Below, piece by piece: positions 62,662 to 63,459 of a stretch of DNA of 64,000 nt. This DNA comes from Sinotaia quadrata (taxonomy: Eukaryota > Mollusca > Gastropoda > Architaenioglossa > Viviparidae): positions 12,046,001 to 12,110,000 of the forward strand of contig CM054182.1 in the NCBI GenBank assembly GCA_028829895.1, given 5' to 3'. The translations under genes were made by a program, and so were the position numbers. The notes under the pieces were generated by a model. That model was not told where the DNA came from. It was given only the letters and a program-made list of their open reading frames with translations, and did no database searches. How positions within the stretch are numbered: position 1 is the first letter of the stretch; each line of letters starts with the position of its first letter.

Positions 62662-62838
62662 TAGCAGGAGTGCCAACTAGGAGACACTTTAATAAATGTT
62701 GTAAATATGTAACAAGGCGTAATTAAAATGGTGAGAGTGAAGTGCTATTGGTGGTGGTGGGCTAACTTGAAAGTAAGTGGGAAATTTTCTTTTACCAATT
62801 GGCACTGCAAGGAGGGCCAACAAAAACCACCACATCAT
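17275..62838 (-). CDS. Polycystin-1-like protein (REJ part-GAIN-GPS-PLAT-11 TM), about 1,923 aa in about 30 exons
   Basis: Reading down the - strand, the exons are: 62838-62796 (tentative), 59149-58889, 57832-57651, 56507-56339, 53277-53192, 52421-52359, 51421-51296, 48879-48757, 46199-46088, 45294-45209, 45025-44879, 44135-43987, 42895-42787, 40239-40043, 39818-39619, 38524-38271, 35840-35613, 32968-32867, 32186-32071, 31194-31029, 30558-30274, 30036-29866, 28638-28496, 26712-26520, 25388-25253, 24406-24150, 22330-22159, 20809-20463, 19609-18926, 17739-17275. Phases agree throughout and the total is 5,772 nt including TAA. Order and motifs match polycystin-1-type proteins: membrane receptors with an autocleaved extracellular part and a TRPP-like C-terminal channel unit, usually paired with a PKD2-type subunit (family knowledge). 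Compared with PKD1 the ectodomain is very short: no PKD repeats, lectin or LRR domains are visible. The exact subfamily (PKD1L1/2/3, PKDREJ) cannot be fixed from sequence alone. Confidence 0.88.
18060..18520. repeat. 60-bp minisatellite, 5 close and 2-3 diverged copies
   Basis: Unit AACTTAAGGGGAAGTAACTA then AACAAAATCATTGAAGTGTT and TAGAAGTAAAGATGAAAAAT. Lies in the last intron. Unit length is a multiple of three, so a long - strand open frame results; not coding. Confidence 0.95.
18926..19609 (-). CDS. Polycystin-like E29: S2-S5 and pore loop
   Basis: Residues about 1542-1769. VNLFGIATILAEFHQTGG is the end of the TOP domain. Then S2 (LVCEGIFCVFILFFIVRLIR), S3 (FWNLIELGIISMSLTAIVIY), S4 (LGWLVFFATLKFLRLLRFNK) with few basic residues, and S5 (HFSIIFWIVFLAFAQLFFLN). 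The pore helix and loop read SVVSGILMMMGKFDIYNLIM. The filter position has MGKFD instead of the LGD of PKD2, as expected for a PKD1-type subunit. Acceptor CGTTTCAG, donor CAG-GTGCGT. Confidence 0.97.
20146..20450. repeat. 34-bp minisatellite, about 9 copies, beside the E28 donor
   Basis: Unit GCAGTAATGACGAGTTAAAG then GGAAGTGAGCATGA. The array begins about 13 nt inside the intron from the E28 donor at 20462. Confidence 0.95.
20463..20809 (-). CDS. Polycystin-like E28: TOP domain core
   Basis: Residues about 1426-1541. After the junction D-LCQMDSRVHAVITECNIGYD, the domain includes WYIYRTAEYLDSYPYWGQLA, YSGGGYVVPL and WIDRYTRAVFIEFTIYNAQ. These are hallmark TOP-domain strands (Y.GGGY...L; W.D..TRA.F.(E)F..YN). 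The first of two nearby acceptors (20810) keeps frame; the second, 11 nt further in, does not. Confidence 0.96.
20990..22130. other. Intron between E27 and E28: minor repeats only
   Basis: Contains weak duplications (GTGAATATCCATAATGGT twice near 20955-21055; a 29-bp direct repeat near 21470-21525) and a GA-rich patch at 21640-21690. Confidence 0.6.
22159..22330 (-). CDS. Polycystin-like E27: start of TOP (polycystin) domain
   Basis: Residues about 1369-1425. IMNTNDFWNWTQTGLLYGIR, a loop, then ILGYAIMRQLRIKP: the beginning of the extracellular TOP domain found in PKD1/PKD2/TRPML-type channels (DFW.W....L and G...MRQ.R(V/I)). Acceptor CTCTTTAG, donor G-GTATTA. Confidence 0.95.
22688..22759. 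repeat. (CA)n microsatellite
   Basis: About 36 uninterrupted CA units in the intron between E26 and E27. Confidence 0.98.
23258..23432. repeat. Imperfect 34-36-bp tandem repeats, about 5 copies
   Basis: Unit pattern TTATTGACTGTAAACGTATA then CACTGCAAACAGTG. Confidence 0.85.
23693..23727. repeat. (GA)n microsatellite
   Basis: About 17 GA units. Confidence 0.95.
24012..24149. repeat. 18-bp minisatellite starting at the E26 donor
   Basis: Unit (on -) GTGACAACTGCATTAACA, 7 copies; the exon-proximal unit is GTAACTATAACAACTGCATTAACA, which begins with the donor itself. The frame reads TTALTV repeats. Confidence 0.93.
24150..24406 (-). CDS. Polycystin-like E26: S1 of the channel unit (TM6)
   Basis: Residues about 1283-1368. 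YGAARPRKIGYKPPDPNELE and AAREQRRKEIQMW form the conserved pre-S1 helix, followed by S1 (IIREVVIYVFFLWILFLISY) and NRNADTF..K. Matches PKD1 '(E)EL..ARE.....M....RE...Y..FL......Y'. Acceptor TTTCTTTCAG, donor GAG-GTAACT. Confidence 0.96.
24595..24760. repeat. Dispersed repeat, copy A
   Basis: Diverged copy of a sequence also present at 33415-33545. Shared blocks, in order: AATGGG, AAAGTT, TTCTA(T)..TTCTAATCACTTTGA, AAGTC..GTCAT, CGTTAGCTTA. Same orientation. Probably part of an interspersed element of unknown family. Confidence 0.6.
25003..25262. repeat. 51-bp minisatellite containing the E25 donor, 5 copies
   Basis: Unit (on +) TAAATACTGCATAATGAAAT then CTCGACAGTAAACTGTACTC and ACAGTCGGGAC, essentially identical copies. 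The donor ACTCAC (- strand GTGAGT) recurs at 25043, 25094, 25145, 25196 and 25247, the last being the E25 donor. Confidence 0.97.
25253..25388 (-). CDS. Polycystin-like E25: TM5 and acidic loop
   Basis: Residues about 1238-1282. VFLVAIFLSVIIKN completes TM5; an acidic cytosolic stretch, GEEDEENDENDEEST, follows. Donor T-GTGAGT. The last ten exon bases (AGTCCCGACT) and the donor recur five times in a 51-bp array; I take the donor nearest the exon because it gives the shortest product and phase 1, but the others keep the same phase. Confidence 0.93.
25865..26180. repeat. 23-bp array that switches orientation
   Basis: Forward units TTAGCCATCTTAATACTGGAATA repeat about 5-9 times up to about 26095. 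From about 26110 the same motif appears in reverse complement (TCTAATATTCCA(A/G)TATTA). The two parts could pair as a hairpin. Confidence 0.85.
26520..26712 (-). CDS. Polycystin-like E24: TM4 and start of TM5
   Basis: Residues about 1173-1237. KKKKIDFPWWCRIVAWILLW then STLVSAAMVTFYGISF (TM4), ETCKKWITSMLISFFMSVFV, TQPIK. The 'PWW...W', 'FYG' and 'S...FF.S.F..QP.K' motifs are conserved in all polycystin-1 proteins. Acceptor TTTGTACAG, donor AAG-GTCACT. Confidence 0.95.
27085..27372. repeat. 52-bp minisatellite, about 5 copies
   Basis: Unit GAACATCTGATGTGTACCCA then CACACCTTATGAACACCTAT and ACACCGTGACTT. Confidence 0.94.
27380..28074. other. Intron between E23 and E24, unique part
   Basis: No exon-like features; a G-rich patch near 27660-27680. 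Confidence 0.5.
28075..28496. repeat. 37-bp minisatellite containing the E23 donor, about 11 copies
   Basis: On - the unit begins CATGTGAGTGCACTAGTCTA; the exon edge itself reads CCCAT-GTGAGTGCACTAG, so the real donor is the first unit. Several other units keep CAT-GTGAGTG intact. Confidence 0.94.
28496..28638 (-). CDS. Polycystin-like E23: cytosolic loop with SRPGS repeats
   Basis: Residues about 1126-1172. A Ser/Arg/Pro-rich, probably disordered loop between TM3 and TM4, with a three-fold SRPG(S/T) pattern (AISRPGSSVSRPGTS). Good candidate for phosphorylation. Acceptor TCGTTCAG; donor AT-GTGAGT, phase 2. The donor is the first member of a long 37-bp tandem array in the intron. Confidence 0.9.
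28786..28882. repeat. 47-bp tandem duplication, 2 copies
   Basis: ACCATGAAGCTTTGTAAGCG then TACCACAAGTGACTTACTTTTTTA. Confidence 0.88.
28900..29650. other. Intron between E22 and E23, unique part
   Basis: AT-rich with loosely repeated CTTCATAA motifs (GAGACTTCATAA, GAGCCTTCATAA, GAGGCTTCACGA); nothing exon-like. Confidence 0.45.
29655..29757. repeat. 23-bp tandem repeat, 4 copies
   Basis: Unit GTCAGAAAAAGTATCCCAGA then AGTGT. Confidence 0.94.
29866..30036 (-). CDS. Polycystin-like E22: TM3
   Basis: Residues about 1069-1125, VFIGVISNLIVFPVNFIIMT (TM3) followed by the basic stop LFRKARPRRKRPNR. The pattern of TM3 plus basic stretch is standard for polycystin-1. The donor GAG-GTTTGG is weak in form but is the only one keeping phase 0 to the next exon. 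Confidence 0.92.
30274..30558 (-). CDS. Polycystin-like E21: post-PLAT linker and TM2
   Basis: Residues about 974-1068. VDRIIPVANREQMTQFSHLF follows PLAT as in PKD1, then HLWFSVVARPPQSRFTRVQR leads into TM2 (CCLCLLFVSMLANAMFY). A Ser/Thr/Asn-rich outer loop follows, ending FSLSPEQ. The acceptor ATGCTCAG is the exon-proximal member of a 30-bp tandem array. Donor CAG-GTAGAG. Confidence 0.95.
30558..30750. repeat. 30-bp minisatellite containing the E21 acceptor, about 6 copies
   Basis: On -, units read CATACTCAGGTTGGTGGTGT and the like; the exon edge reads CATGCTCAG-GTGGACCG. Copies of the TCAG-GT(T/G)GG acceptor recur about every 30 nt. The frame stays open (AQVGGVICHT-type decapeptides). Confidence 0.93.
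31029..31194 (-). CDS. Polycystin-like E20: PLAT domain, end
   Basis: Residues about 918-973, PLGYLNYARVWHDNSGKGNF and WYFNYMIVRDVQTDEKWVFI, then WFAVEEDDGQ. This matches the L..(I/V)WHDN.G....W....V.V.D..T...W.F....W...E.G(D)G pattern. Acceptor CTGGCCCAG, donor CAG-GTAACA. Confidence 0.96.
31808..31882. repeat. (TATC)n microsatellite
   Basis: About 18 units in the intron between E19 and E20. Confidence 0.97.
31957..32015. repeat. (CA)n microsatellite
   Basis: About 29 CA units. Confidence 0.97.
32071..32186 (-). CDS. Polycystin-like E19: PLAT domain, middle
   Basis: Residues about 880-917, VFFILSGEEDETDVRQFSDN, then RQIFRRGGTNGFLMGVP. The SGEEDETDVR.FSD...IFRRGG block is diagnostic for PLAT of PKD1-type proteins. 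Donor AG-GTAAGT, phase 2. Confidence 0.96.
32867..32968 (-). CDS. Polycystin-like E18: PLAT domain, strand 1
   Basis: Residues about 846-879, with DPQDKYYYEIVVVTGMRRNA then GTDSK, the classic start of a polycystin PLAT/LH2 domain (cytosolic, lipid and protein binding). Acceptor GCTTTTCAG, ideal donor AAA-GTAAGT. Confidence 0.95.
33415..33545. repeat. Dispersed repeat, copy B
   Basis: Counterpart of 24595-24760. A short palindrome-like stretch (CTAGAATTTCTAGAAATTCT) follows at about 33548. The adjoining 33580-34050 has two modest + strand open frames with no recognisable domain and no repeats; it may belong to the same element. Confidence 0.6.
34119..34141. repeat. (AT)n microsatellite
   Basis: About 11 AT units in the intron between E17 and E18. 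Confidence 0.92.
34371..34471. repeat. (GA)n/(CT)n inverted pair
   Basis: A GA tract with sparse interruptions (GCGAGA, GTGAGA) is followed by a CT tract carrying the mirror-complement interruptions (CTCACT, CTCGCT). Long inverted repeat around a spacer of about 17 nt. Confidence 0.9.
34590..34850. repeat. 51-bp minisatellite, 5 copies
   Basis: Unit CACACACTATAACAATGCTT then ACAAAGATAAATCATGTACA and ATATATCTGTG. Multiple of three and open in several frames; not coding. Confidence 0.96.
35255..35300. repeat. (CA)n microsatellite
   Basis: About 22 CA units; a second short run lies at 35538-35556. Confidence 0.95.
35613..35840 (-). CDS. Polycystin-like E17: GPS cleavage site and TM1
   Basis: Residues about 770-845. 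VCLCTHLTTFAGG completes the GPS; autoproteolysis in this family occurs between His-Leu and Thr. A hydrophobic segment follows, ITEIVIAIVYILALIWA, taken as TM1, then basic RRKDNKD on the cytosolic side. Acceptor TTTCAG, donor CAG-GTGATA, phase 0. Confidence 0.95.
35843..36055. repeat. 77-bp tandem repeat next to the E17 acceptor, 2-3 copies
   Basis: Unit CAGTTTTTACTTCATAAGTG then CTCACTGCACGGAGGGCTGA and onward. On -, each unit ends ACTGTATTTCC-TGTGAGC, close to the real edge ACTGTGTACTTTATTTCAG-GTGAGC, so copies carry a decayed acceptor. Confidence 0.88.
36140..36440. repeat. 47-bp minisatellite, 6-7 copies, with degenerate tail
   Basis: Unit AGTGTGAAGTAATATGTGAC then ACTTCTGAACTTGTGTTGAG and GTATTCT. 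Diverged units continue to about 36800. Confidence 0.94.
37030..37200. repeat. 52-bp tandem repeat, 3 copies
   Basis: Unit GCAAAGATTATTCTTTACGC then TAATGTTAAGTGAGACAGCC and TAGAGTGAGATT. Confidence 0.93.
37505..37715. repeat. 41-bp minisatellite, 5 copies
   Basis: Unit GGTATATATTTACATAGGCT then CTTCAAAGGCTATGTGATATC. Confidence 0.94.
38271..38524 (-). CDS. Polycystin-like E16: GAIN, first half of GPS motif
   Basis: Residues about 685-769. Heavily N-glycosylated (NGT, NIT, NCT, NGT, NYT) with GTVYIGIRQLAP. It ends FFTSGCYSISKGEKDWSSTG-CT, the first half of a GPS (C..W...GC). The ideal donor GTGAGT after GGCTGTACA gives GCT-VSEE with the next exon and proper GPS spacing. The frame stays open for a while into the intron but would make the GPS too long. 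Confidence 0.93.
38578..38612. repeat. (ATCC)n microsatellite
   Basis: About eight ATCC units, 55 bases upstream of the E16 acceptor. Confidence 0.95.
39005..39260. repeat. Diverged tandem repeat, about 100-bp unit
   Basis: ACAATACCATAC, ACTAAATCA(A/G)AGCAGAATCT and GAAATAAATGA recur two to three times. Confidence 0.7.
39619..39818 (-). CDS. Polycystin-like E15: GAIN beta subdomain
   Basis: Residues about 618-684, with HKTEIRTEGASLHIEMCPDT, DVQFVVVISLGSIPDPSTDD and LVPPDLNNT. Beta-rich; the ASLHIEM...V.F.V.I..G..P pattern is typical just ahead of the GPS in polycystin-1 relatives. Phase 2 in, phase 1 out; donor G-GTCAGT. Confidence 0.92.
40043..40239 (-). CDS. Polycystin-like E14: GAIN beta subdomain
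   Basis: Residues about 553-617, FSENSRMANMYTESSKNIPT and TTKPIRVVIPRD, with ideal donor AA-GTAAGT and acceptor GTACACAG. Contains N-glycosylation sites (NST, NTT). The run IRVVIPRDPKT corresponds to the strand before the extracellular cysteine-rich part in PKD1-like proteins. Confidence 0.88.
40265..40560. repeat. Imperfect 50-60-bp array upstream of the E14 acceptor
   Basis: Units carry TTCCTTAGGAATAGAC, TGTACAACTTTTAA and GAAATGGAAGATGTGTA, 5 copies. Begins about 25 nt from the acceptor. Confidence 0.88.
40800..41110. repeat. 45-bp minisatellite, 4-5 copies, plus short GGAC-GTTTTGGCA units
   Basis: Unit TATATTTTAGAACTGGACAT then GTGAGTGCTGGATGTTCTGGC; the right part has 16-bp TTTTGGCACTGGACG units. 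Open in frame on both strands; not coding. Confidence 0.93.
41310..41625. repeat. 45-bp minisatellite, about 7 copies
   Basis: Unit CAAACTTGTTTTACCAAAGC then GTCATCTTGTATTAGCATTTG. Some units have an extra TTG, which keeps the frame. Confidence 0.95.
41975..42145. repeat. 43-bp tandem repeat, 4 copies
   Basis: Unit ACGCTAAACACAAAACACAT then TACTACCTCAAATCGTAAGTCGT. Confidence 0.94.
42211..42362. repeat. 76-bp tandem duplication, 2 copies
   Basis: CAGTCATTTGGAAAATTACC through GCGATTTAAGGTTT repeated with few changes. Confidence 0.9.
42521..42600 (-). other. Possible decayed copy of the E13 3' end
   Basis: The - strand reads YYSNDIPTDKSADVPKQ up to CAG-GTAACG. It resembles the end of E13 (FPDKSVDVN...MQ-GTACAG), with 14 of 17 bases matching over the DKS(V/A)DV stretch. 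No acceptor gives a phase that fits E12 or E13, so I do not count it as coding. Confidence 0.25.
42787..42895 (-). CDS. Polycystin-like E13: GAIN beta segment
   Basis: Residues about 516-552, ending CTFPSSLKDLFPDKSVDVND then TVLMQ. Acceptor TCCGAAG is chosen over CGCCGCAG nearby because only it fits the phase-2 end of E12 (junction LLA-SPQKID). Donor CAG-GTACAG. Confidence 0.82.
43237..43271. repeat. (AT)n microsatellite
   Basis: About 17 AT units in the intron between E12 and E13. Confidence 0.95.
43280..43980. other. Intron between E12 and E13, nothing recognised
   Basis: Several modest open frames on the - strand, no motifs and no matching splice sites. Confidence 0.45.
43987..44135 (-). 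CDS. Polycystin-like E12: GAIN subdomain
   Basis: Residues about 467-515, VKRVTQKADTILNNIALSFM through GESKQFNTDRMRTKFNKTEA. This resembles the 'SS.L..L...L.....G......T....' part of polycystin-1 GAIN regions, where beta strands begin. Acceptor CTGTGCAG; donor GC-GTAATT in phase 2. Confidence 0.88.
44795..44892. repeat. 42-bp duplication spanning the E11 donor region
   Basis: CGTATCTCAGAATAAAGTTA then TCCTATCCCCCACAAGAACATT, two perfect copies. The - strand of each carries AAT-GTTCTT-GTGGGG, the candidate E11 donors. Confidence 0.93.
44879..45025 (-). CDS. Polycystin-like E11: GAIN-like region, uncertain 3' end
   Basis: Residues about 418-466: GVSLLVLLLAPHSSSVSDQL, then a Cys/Asp-rich part. 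SSSVSDQLPQIT resembles the '(P)(D/E)QLT' turn of GAIN regions. The acceptor GGACACAG is fair. No ideal donor is present: AAT-GTTCTT (exon end 44885) and CTT-GTGGGG (44879) both keep phase 0. A 42-bp duplication repeats both candidates further into the intron. Confidence 0.6.
45209..45294 (-). CDS. Polycystin-like E10: GAIN-like region
   Basis: Residues about 389-417, RNTPVAYTFDAAYKVQASLT then NCRLQREN, with ideal donor AAC-GTGAGT and acceptor ATATTGCAG. Phase 1 in, phase 0 out. No recognisable motif; placed by splice sites and an open frame. Confidence 0.75.
45585..45800. repeat. 36-bp minisatellite with 72-bp higher order, about 6 units
   Basis: Alternating units CATTCAAACATTGTCCCTGT+AATGGCGTTACACAAA and CATTCAAACATTGTCCCGAT+AATTGCTTTACAGAAA. 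Open in several frames; not coding. Confidence 0.94.
46088..46199 (-). CDS. Polycystin-like E9: GAIN-like region
   Basis: Residues about 352-388, with GTKTELKLAESDELFSDYNT and TAETDDC. Acidic and hydrophilic, with no motif of its own. It is placed by phase (0 in, 1 out), acceptor CGCTTTTAG and ideal donor C-GTAAGT. Confidence 0.78.
46395..46800. repeat. 28-bp minisatellite, about 13 copies
   Basis: Unit GATTGCTGGTGATTAAAGAC then TTGTATAG, in the intron between E8 and E9. Confidence 0.95.
46850..47010. repeat. Diverged duplication
   Basis: GAGACTTTCTTG(T/C)ATCTAAGGG then (T)TAA(A/C)(A)GTAAC.AATGACTTG occurs twice. Confidence 0.75.
47380..47428. repeat. (GT)n microsatellite
   Basis: About 23 GT units followed by GCGCGCGC. 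Confidence 0.96.
47430..48045. other. Intron between E8 and E9, unique part
   Basis: 47640-47990 is less AT-rich than its surroundings and has a 25-bp direct repeat (GGATTTATAAAGTCGTTTAC twice near 47885-47935). No coding signal; could be an old element. Confidence 0.4.
48050..48540. repeat. Imperfect 40-45-bp array
   Basis: Units around GGTTTATGTGTAAATAAGAA and CT(A/T)ACTGGTAA(C/A)AA(T/C)T, ten or more degenerate copies. Confidence 0.85.
48757..48879 (-). CDS. Polycystin-like E8: GAIN-like helices
   Basis: Residues about 311-351, starting MAIVDVVERMSQMLDDHEDV and ending IGGAMD. Amphipathic helix continuing the GAIN subdomain A. Acceptor TCGTGCAG, donor GAT-GTATGT, phase 0 both sides. An open frame across the same place on the + strand is a shadow. 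Confidence 0.9.
49060..49345. repeat. Imperfect 85-bp array with TGACGTCA sites
   Basis: Three to four units with AAATGTAACGTCACACA, CATGACGTCACATATAAATG and ATGATGTTATTTCCTT. TGACGTCA, the CREB/ATF consensus, occurs three times. Confidence 0.85.
49350..50034. other. Intron between E7 and E8, nothing recognised
   Basis: AT-rich, no repeat array and no exon-like stretch. Confidence 0.5.
50035..50240. repeat. 51-bp minisatellite, 4 copies
   Basis: Unit GTTGTAGAATGTTCCTATAC then TCTAGATCTCTCAAGACTAA and TCAAGGCACAT. The in-frame product (MFLYSRSLKTN...) is an array artefact. Confidence 0.96.
50245..51290. other. Intron between E7 and E8, right part
   Basis: Unique-looking AT-rich DNA. Open frames at 50229-50574 and 50823-51179 carry no recognisable domain. 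Confidence 0.45.
51296..51421 (-). CDS. Polycystin-like E7: GAIN-like helices
   Basis: Residues about 269-310, with LRQHMITKI and RTQIASTLAECLKYPDEVTS. The pattern of helix, then (P)DE(V/L)T..(A)Q at the end is typical of the GAIN region of polycystin-1 family proteins. Acceptor GTTTTTCAG, donor CAG-GTACCT, phase 0 both sides. Confidence 0.9.
51975..52342. repeat. 52-bp minisatellite close to the E6 donor, about 7 copies
   Basis: Unit TGATATTATCTCTTGCAATC then CAAGAATATATACAGGTGTA and GAAAACACCAGT. The last unit ends about 18 nt from the E6 donor at 52358. Confidence 0.95.
52359..52421 (-). CDS. Polycystin-like E6: GAIN-like helix
   Basis: Residues about 248-268, EIILTEENVTLAEKLRDDRA then Q. 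A short phase-0 exon between TTTTTTTCTAG and CAG-GTGATA; it reads straight on into LRQHMI of the next exon. One N-glycosylation site (NVT). Confidence 0.85.
52430..52955. other. Intron between E5 and E6, unique part
   Basis: AT-rich with loosely repeated ATTATCACCA-type words, nothing exon-like. Confidence 0.4.
52960..53191. repeat. 43-bp minisatellite containing the E5 donor, about 5 copies
   Basis: On -, the unit reads GTAAGTCAGTTTGTTTTCGA then GTTTCAATCTATTGTGTGGCATT and begins with the E5 donor. Intact GTAAGT copies lie at 53186-53191, 53143-53148 and 53058-53063; one near 53100 has lost an A. Confidence 0.94.
53192..53277 (-). CDS. Polycystin-like E5: linker within GAIN-like region
   Basis: Residues about 219-247, including FQGNDNPSIQSSTGLGQYDQ, with strong donor AGT-GTAAGTCAG. 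Acceptor GCTGCAG at 53278 gives the phase 1 start needed after E4. An alternative acceptor at 53270 would need an extra exon (55028-55076) and the weak donor AAA-GTGTAA two bases earlier. I prefer the first model because it uses the better donor. The intron-side array repeats this donor. Confidence 0.65.
53590..54950. other. Intron between E4 and E5, nothing recognised
   Basis: Long AT-rich unique stretch; a C-rich patch near 54196-54230. Confidence 0.5.
55028..55076 (-). other. Possible alternative small exon of the polycystin-like gene
   Basis: 49 nt between acceptor TTCCTAG and strong donor CG-GTAAGA, phase 1 in and phase 2 out. It would read (V/I)TSTPSVRKPHPRNKL and force E5 into a different frame (VTTTPAYSHPLVLDSMTKEE), which is also open. 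Either an alternative path or chance; no family motif supports it. Confidence 0.2.
55255..55585. other. Less AT-rich island, possibly element-derived
   Basis: About 300 bp with two overlapping open frames on + (55228-55558) and, on -, TGTTGACAACTGGCATTAAG at its right edge and AATAAA near its left. LTR-like ends are suggested, but I found no matching target duplication and no known motif. Confidence 0.25.
55628..55818. repeat. 63-bp tandem repeat, 3 copies
   Basis: Unit CGTTTAACTAAATATTATAT then TTATGTTTATTTAACCTTAA and CTATATTTTATATTGTTATATTT. Confidence 0.95.
56339..56507 (-). CDS. Polycystin-like E4: start of GAIN-like region
   Basis: Residues about 163-218, with LNKLFQEGDLVTCTEYVNTV and AAVVNSD. 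This resembles the helical segment that follows REJ in polycystin-1 proteins (F..GD...V...N.VA.VLN). Acceptor CTTTAAG. Two donors are possible, both phase 1: TCAG-GTGCTT at 56339 and the stronger ACA-GTAAGA at 56357. They differ by 18 nt (six residues). Confidence 0.85.
56815..56945. repeat. Diverged duplication, about 58 bp
   Basis: GAAAAAATATGATTGTGGCA then AAGA(C/T)ATGAATTTGTGAA, twice, with a third partial copy. Confidence 0.8.
56950..57600. other. Intron between E3 and E4, nothing recognised
   Basis: AT-rich; no supported feature. Confidence 0.5.
57651..57832 (-). CDS. Polycystin-like E3: end of REJ module
   Basis: Residues about 102-162. Beta-strand-like, Thr/Val-rich sequence with NYSNTVLVLVKDTMGAST, and several N-glycosylation sites (NTS, NVT, NYS) that fit an extracellular location. 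Acceptor TTTCACAG; donor AAG-GTCAGC, which is acceptable but not ideal. Confidence 0.88.
58058..58125. repeat. (GA)n microsatellite
   Basis: About 33 GA units in the intron between E2 and E3. Confidence 0.98.
58130..58730. repeat. GA-rich tandem array, units about 60 bp
   Basis: Units read ACAGAGATAGTGTGACAGAG then AAACATGAGAGAGATACAGT and GAGTGAGACAT; well conserved at 58400-58600, decayed outside. Gives long spurious - strand open frames. Confidence 0.9.
58889..59149 (-). CDS. Polycystin-like E2: REJ module segment
   Basis: Residues about 15-101. Contains the REJ hallmark LNSPPQGGYCTIEP, followed by RINCFGWTDDNGINEYQFF, which matches the family pattern PP.GG.C...P......F...C.GW.D.....Y.F. 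Acceptor TTTCTAG, donor T-GTGAGT. It covers only the later part of a full REJ module (receptor for egg jelly, extracellular). Confidence 0.9.
59160..60200. other. Intron between E1 and E2, left part
   Basis: No exon-like stretch continuing the REJ module was found here on the - strand. Confidence 0.45.
60215..60390. repeat. Imperfect 25-50-bp array
   Basis: GCCAGCCAGATCTCAGCTGA then TG(C/T)TGGAG and CCAGCTAATAATAGAG, repeated four to five times. Confidence 0.88.
60648..60702. repeat. (AT)n microsatellite
   Basis: About 27 AT units. Confidence 0.97.
60990..61200. repeat. Imperfect array of CATCAGTAAG units
   Basis: ACATCAGTAAGGTGGCTAGG then GGGAAACAACACCAGTAAGA and TAGCTACGGGAT; three main copies plus decayed ones. 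Confidence 0.85.
61500..61592. repeat. 27-bp tandem repeat, 3 copies
   Basis: Unit TTTATGTTTGTAAACTTTAC then AGGCAGA. Confidence 0.94.
61815..62360. repeat. About 78-bp minisatellite, 6 copies
   Basis: Unit GTTCACAGCAGTCATTCTGA then CAACCCTAATGGACAGAAAG and TGAATTCAATGAACATGTAA; decays to the right. Confidence 0.92.
62605..62659. repeat. (CA)n microsatellite
   Basis: About 27 CA units, 140 bases downstream of the tentative E1 donor on the - strand. Confidence 0.97.
62796..62838 (-). CDS. Polycystin-like E1 (tentative): start codon and signal peptide
   Basis: Reads MMWWFLLALLAVPI plus one base, then donor GTAAAAG. A hydrophobic core straight after the initiator looks like a signal peptide. 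The phase-1 end fits the phase-1 start of the next exon, giving G-FDSKQ at the junction. The context before the ATG (TTTGCC) is acceptable. A phase match has a one-in-three chance by luck, and REJ proteins normally have more N-terminal sequence, so upstream exons outside the window remain possible. Confidence 0.45.
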
Positions 62839-62879
62839 GGCAAATGAAGATTTGCTTATCAGACACGACTTAAGAAACA

Positions 62880-63330
62880 AAAGTCAATTTCAACCATTCC
62901 AGTTGGTCTTCAGCTGAAAGAAAAATGTTTGGGAAATTCCCTTTTATCCTCTTTTAGTTATACATAAACATACTAATACTTTGAATCTTCGTTTAAATAC
63001 TTGTACCCGAACCTGTTTGAAAAGAAAATTGTACGGGTGGAATAAGAGAAGACAACAAAACCCACAACATCGAAACAACATACTAAATACATGTAAGAAG
63101 AAATGACGACAGTACAACTAGAAACAATCACACCACTGGATTATATCTGTCAAGACACAATGTAATTTACAGAGCAAGGCACATCAAATTCAAAATATGA
63201 CGTTAAGAAAATAAATAGAAAACAAAACAAAACAATATTCTCTACAAGTATTTTGGTATGCAGAGGAGAAAGAGAAAGAAGAAGAGAAAGGAAAATGTAA
63301 CAATCGGAGTTACAGAGGTATGATCAAAAG
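62880..63330. other. Upstream of the tentative E1, nothing recognised
   Basis: AT-rich; no clear promoter elements can be assigned. May be partly LTR if the element at the right edge is real. Confidence 0.35.
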
Positions 63331-63380
63331 AGGATAGATAGATAAATAGATAGATATATAGATAGGATGGATGGATAGAT

Positions 63381-63419
<39 letters not shown>
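63331..63419. repeat. (GATA)n and (GA)n microsatellites
   Basis: Interrupted GATA units followed by about 18 GA units. Confidence 0.95.
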
Positions 63420-63423
<4 letters not shown>

Positions 63424-63459
63424 GATAACAAATTAAATTGGACAACATAATGATATGAA

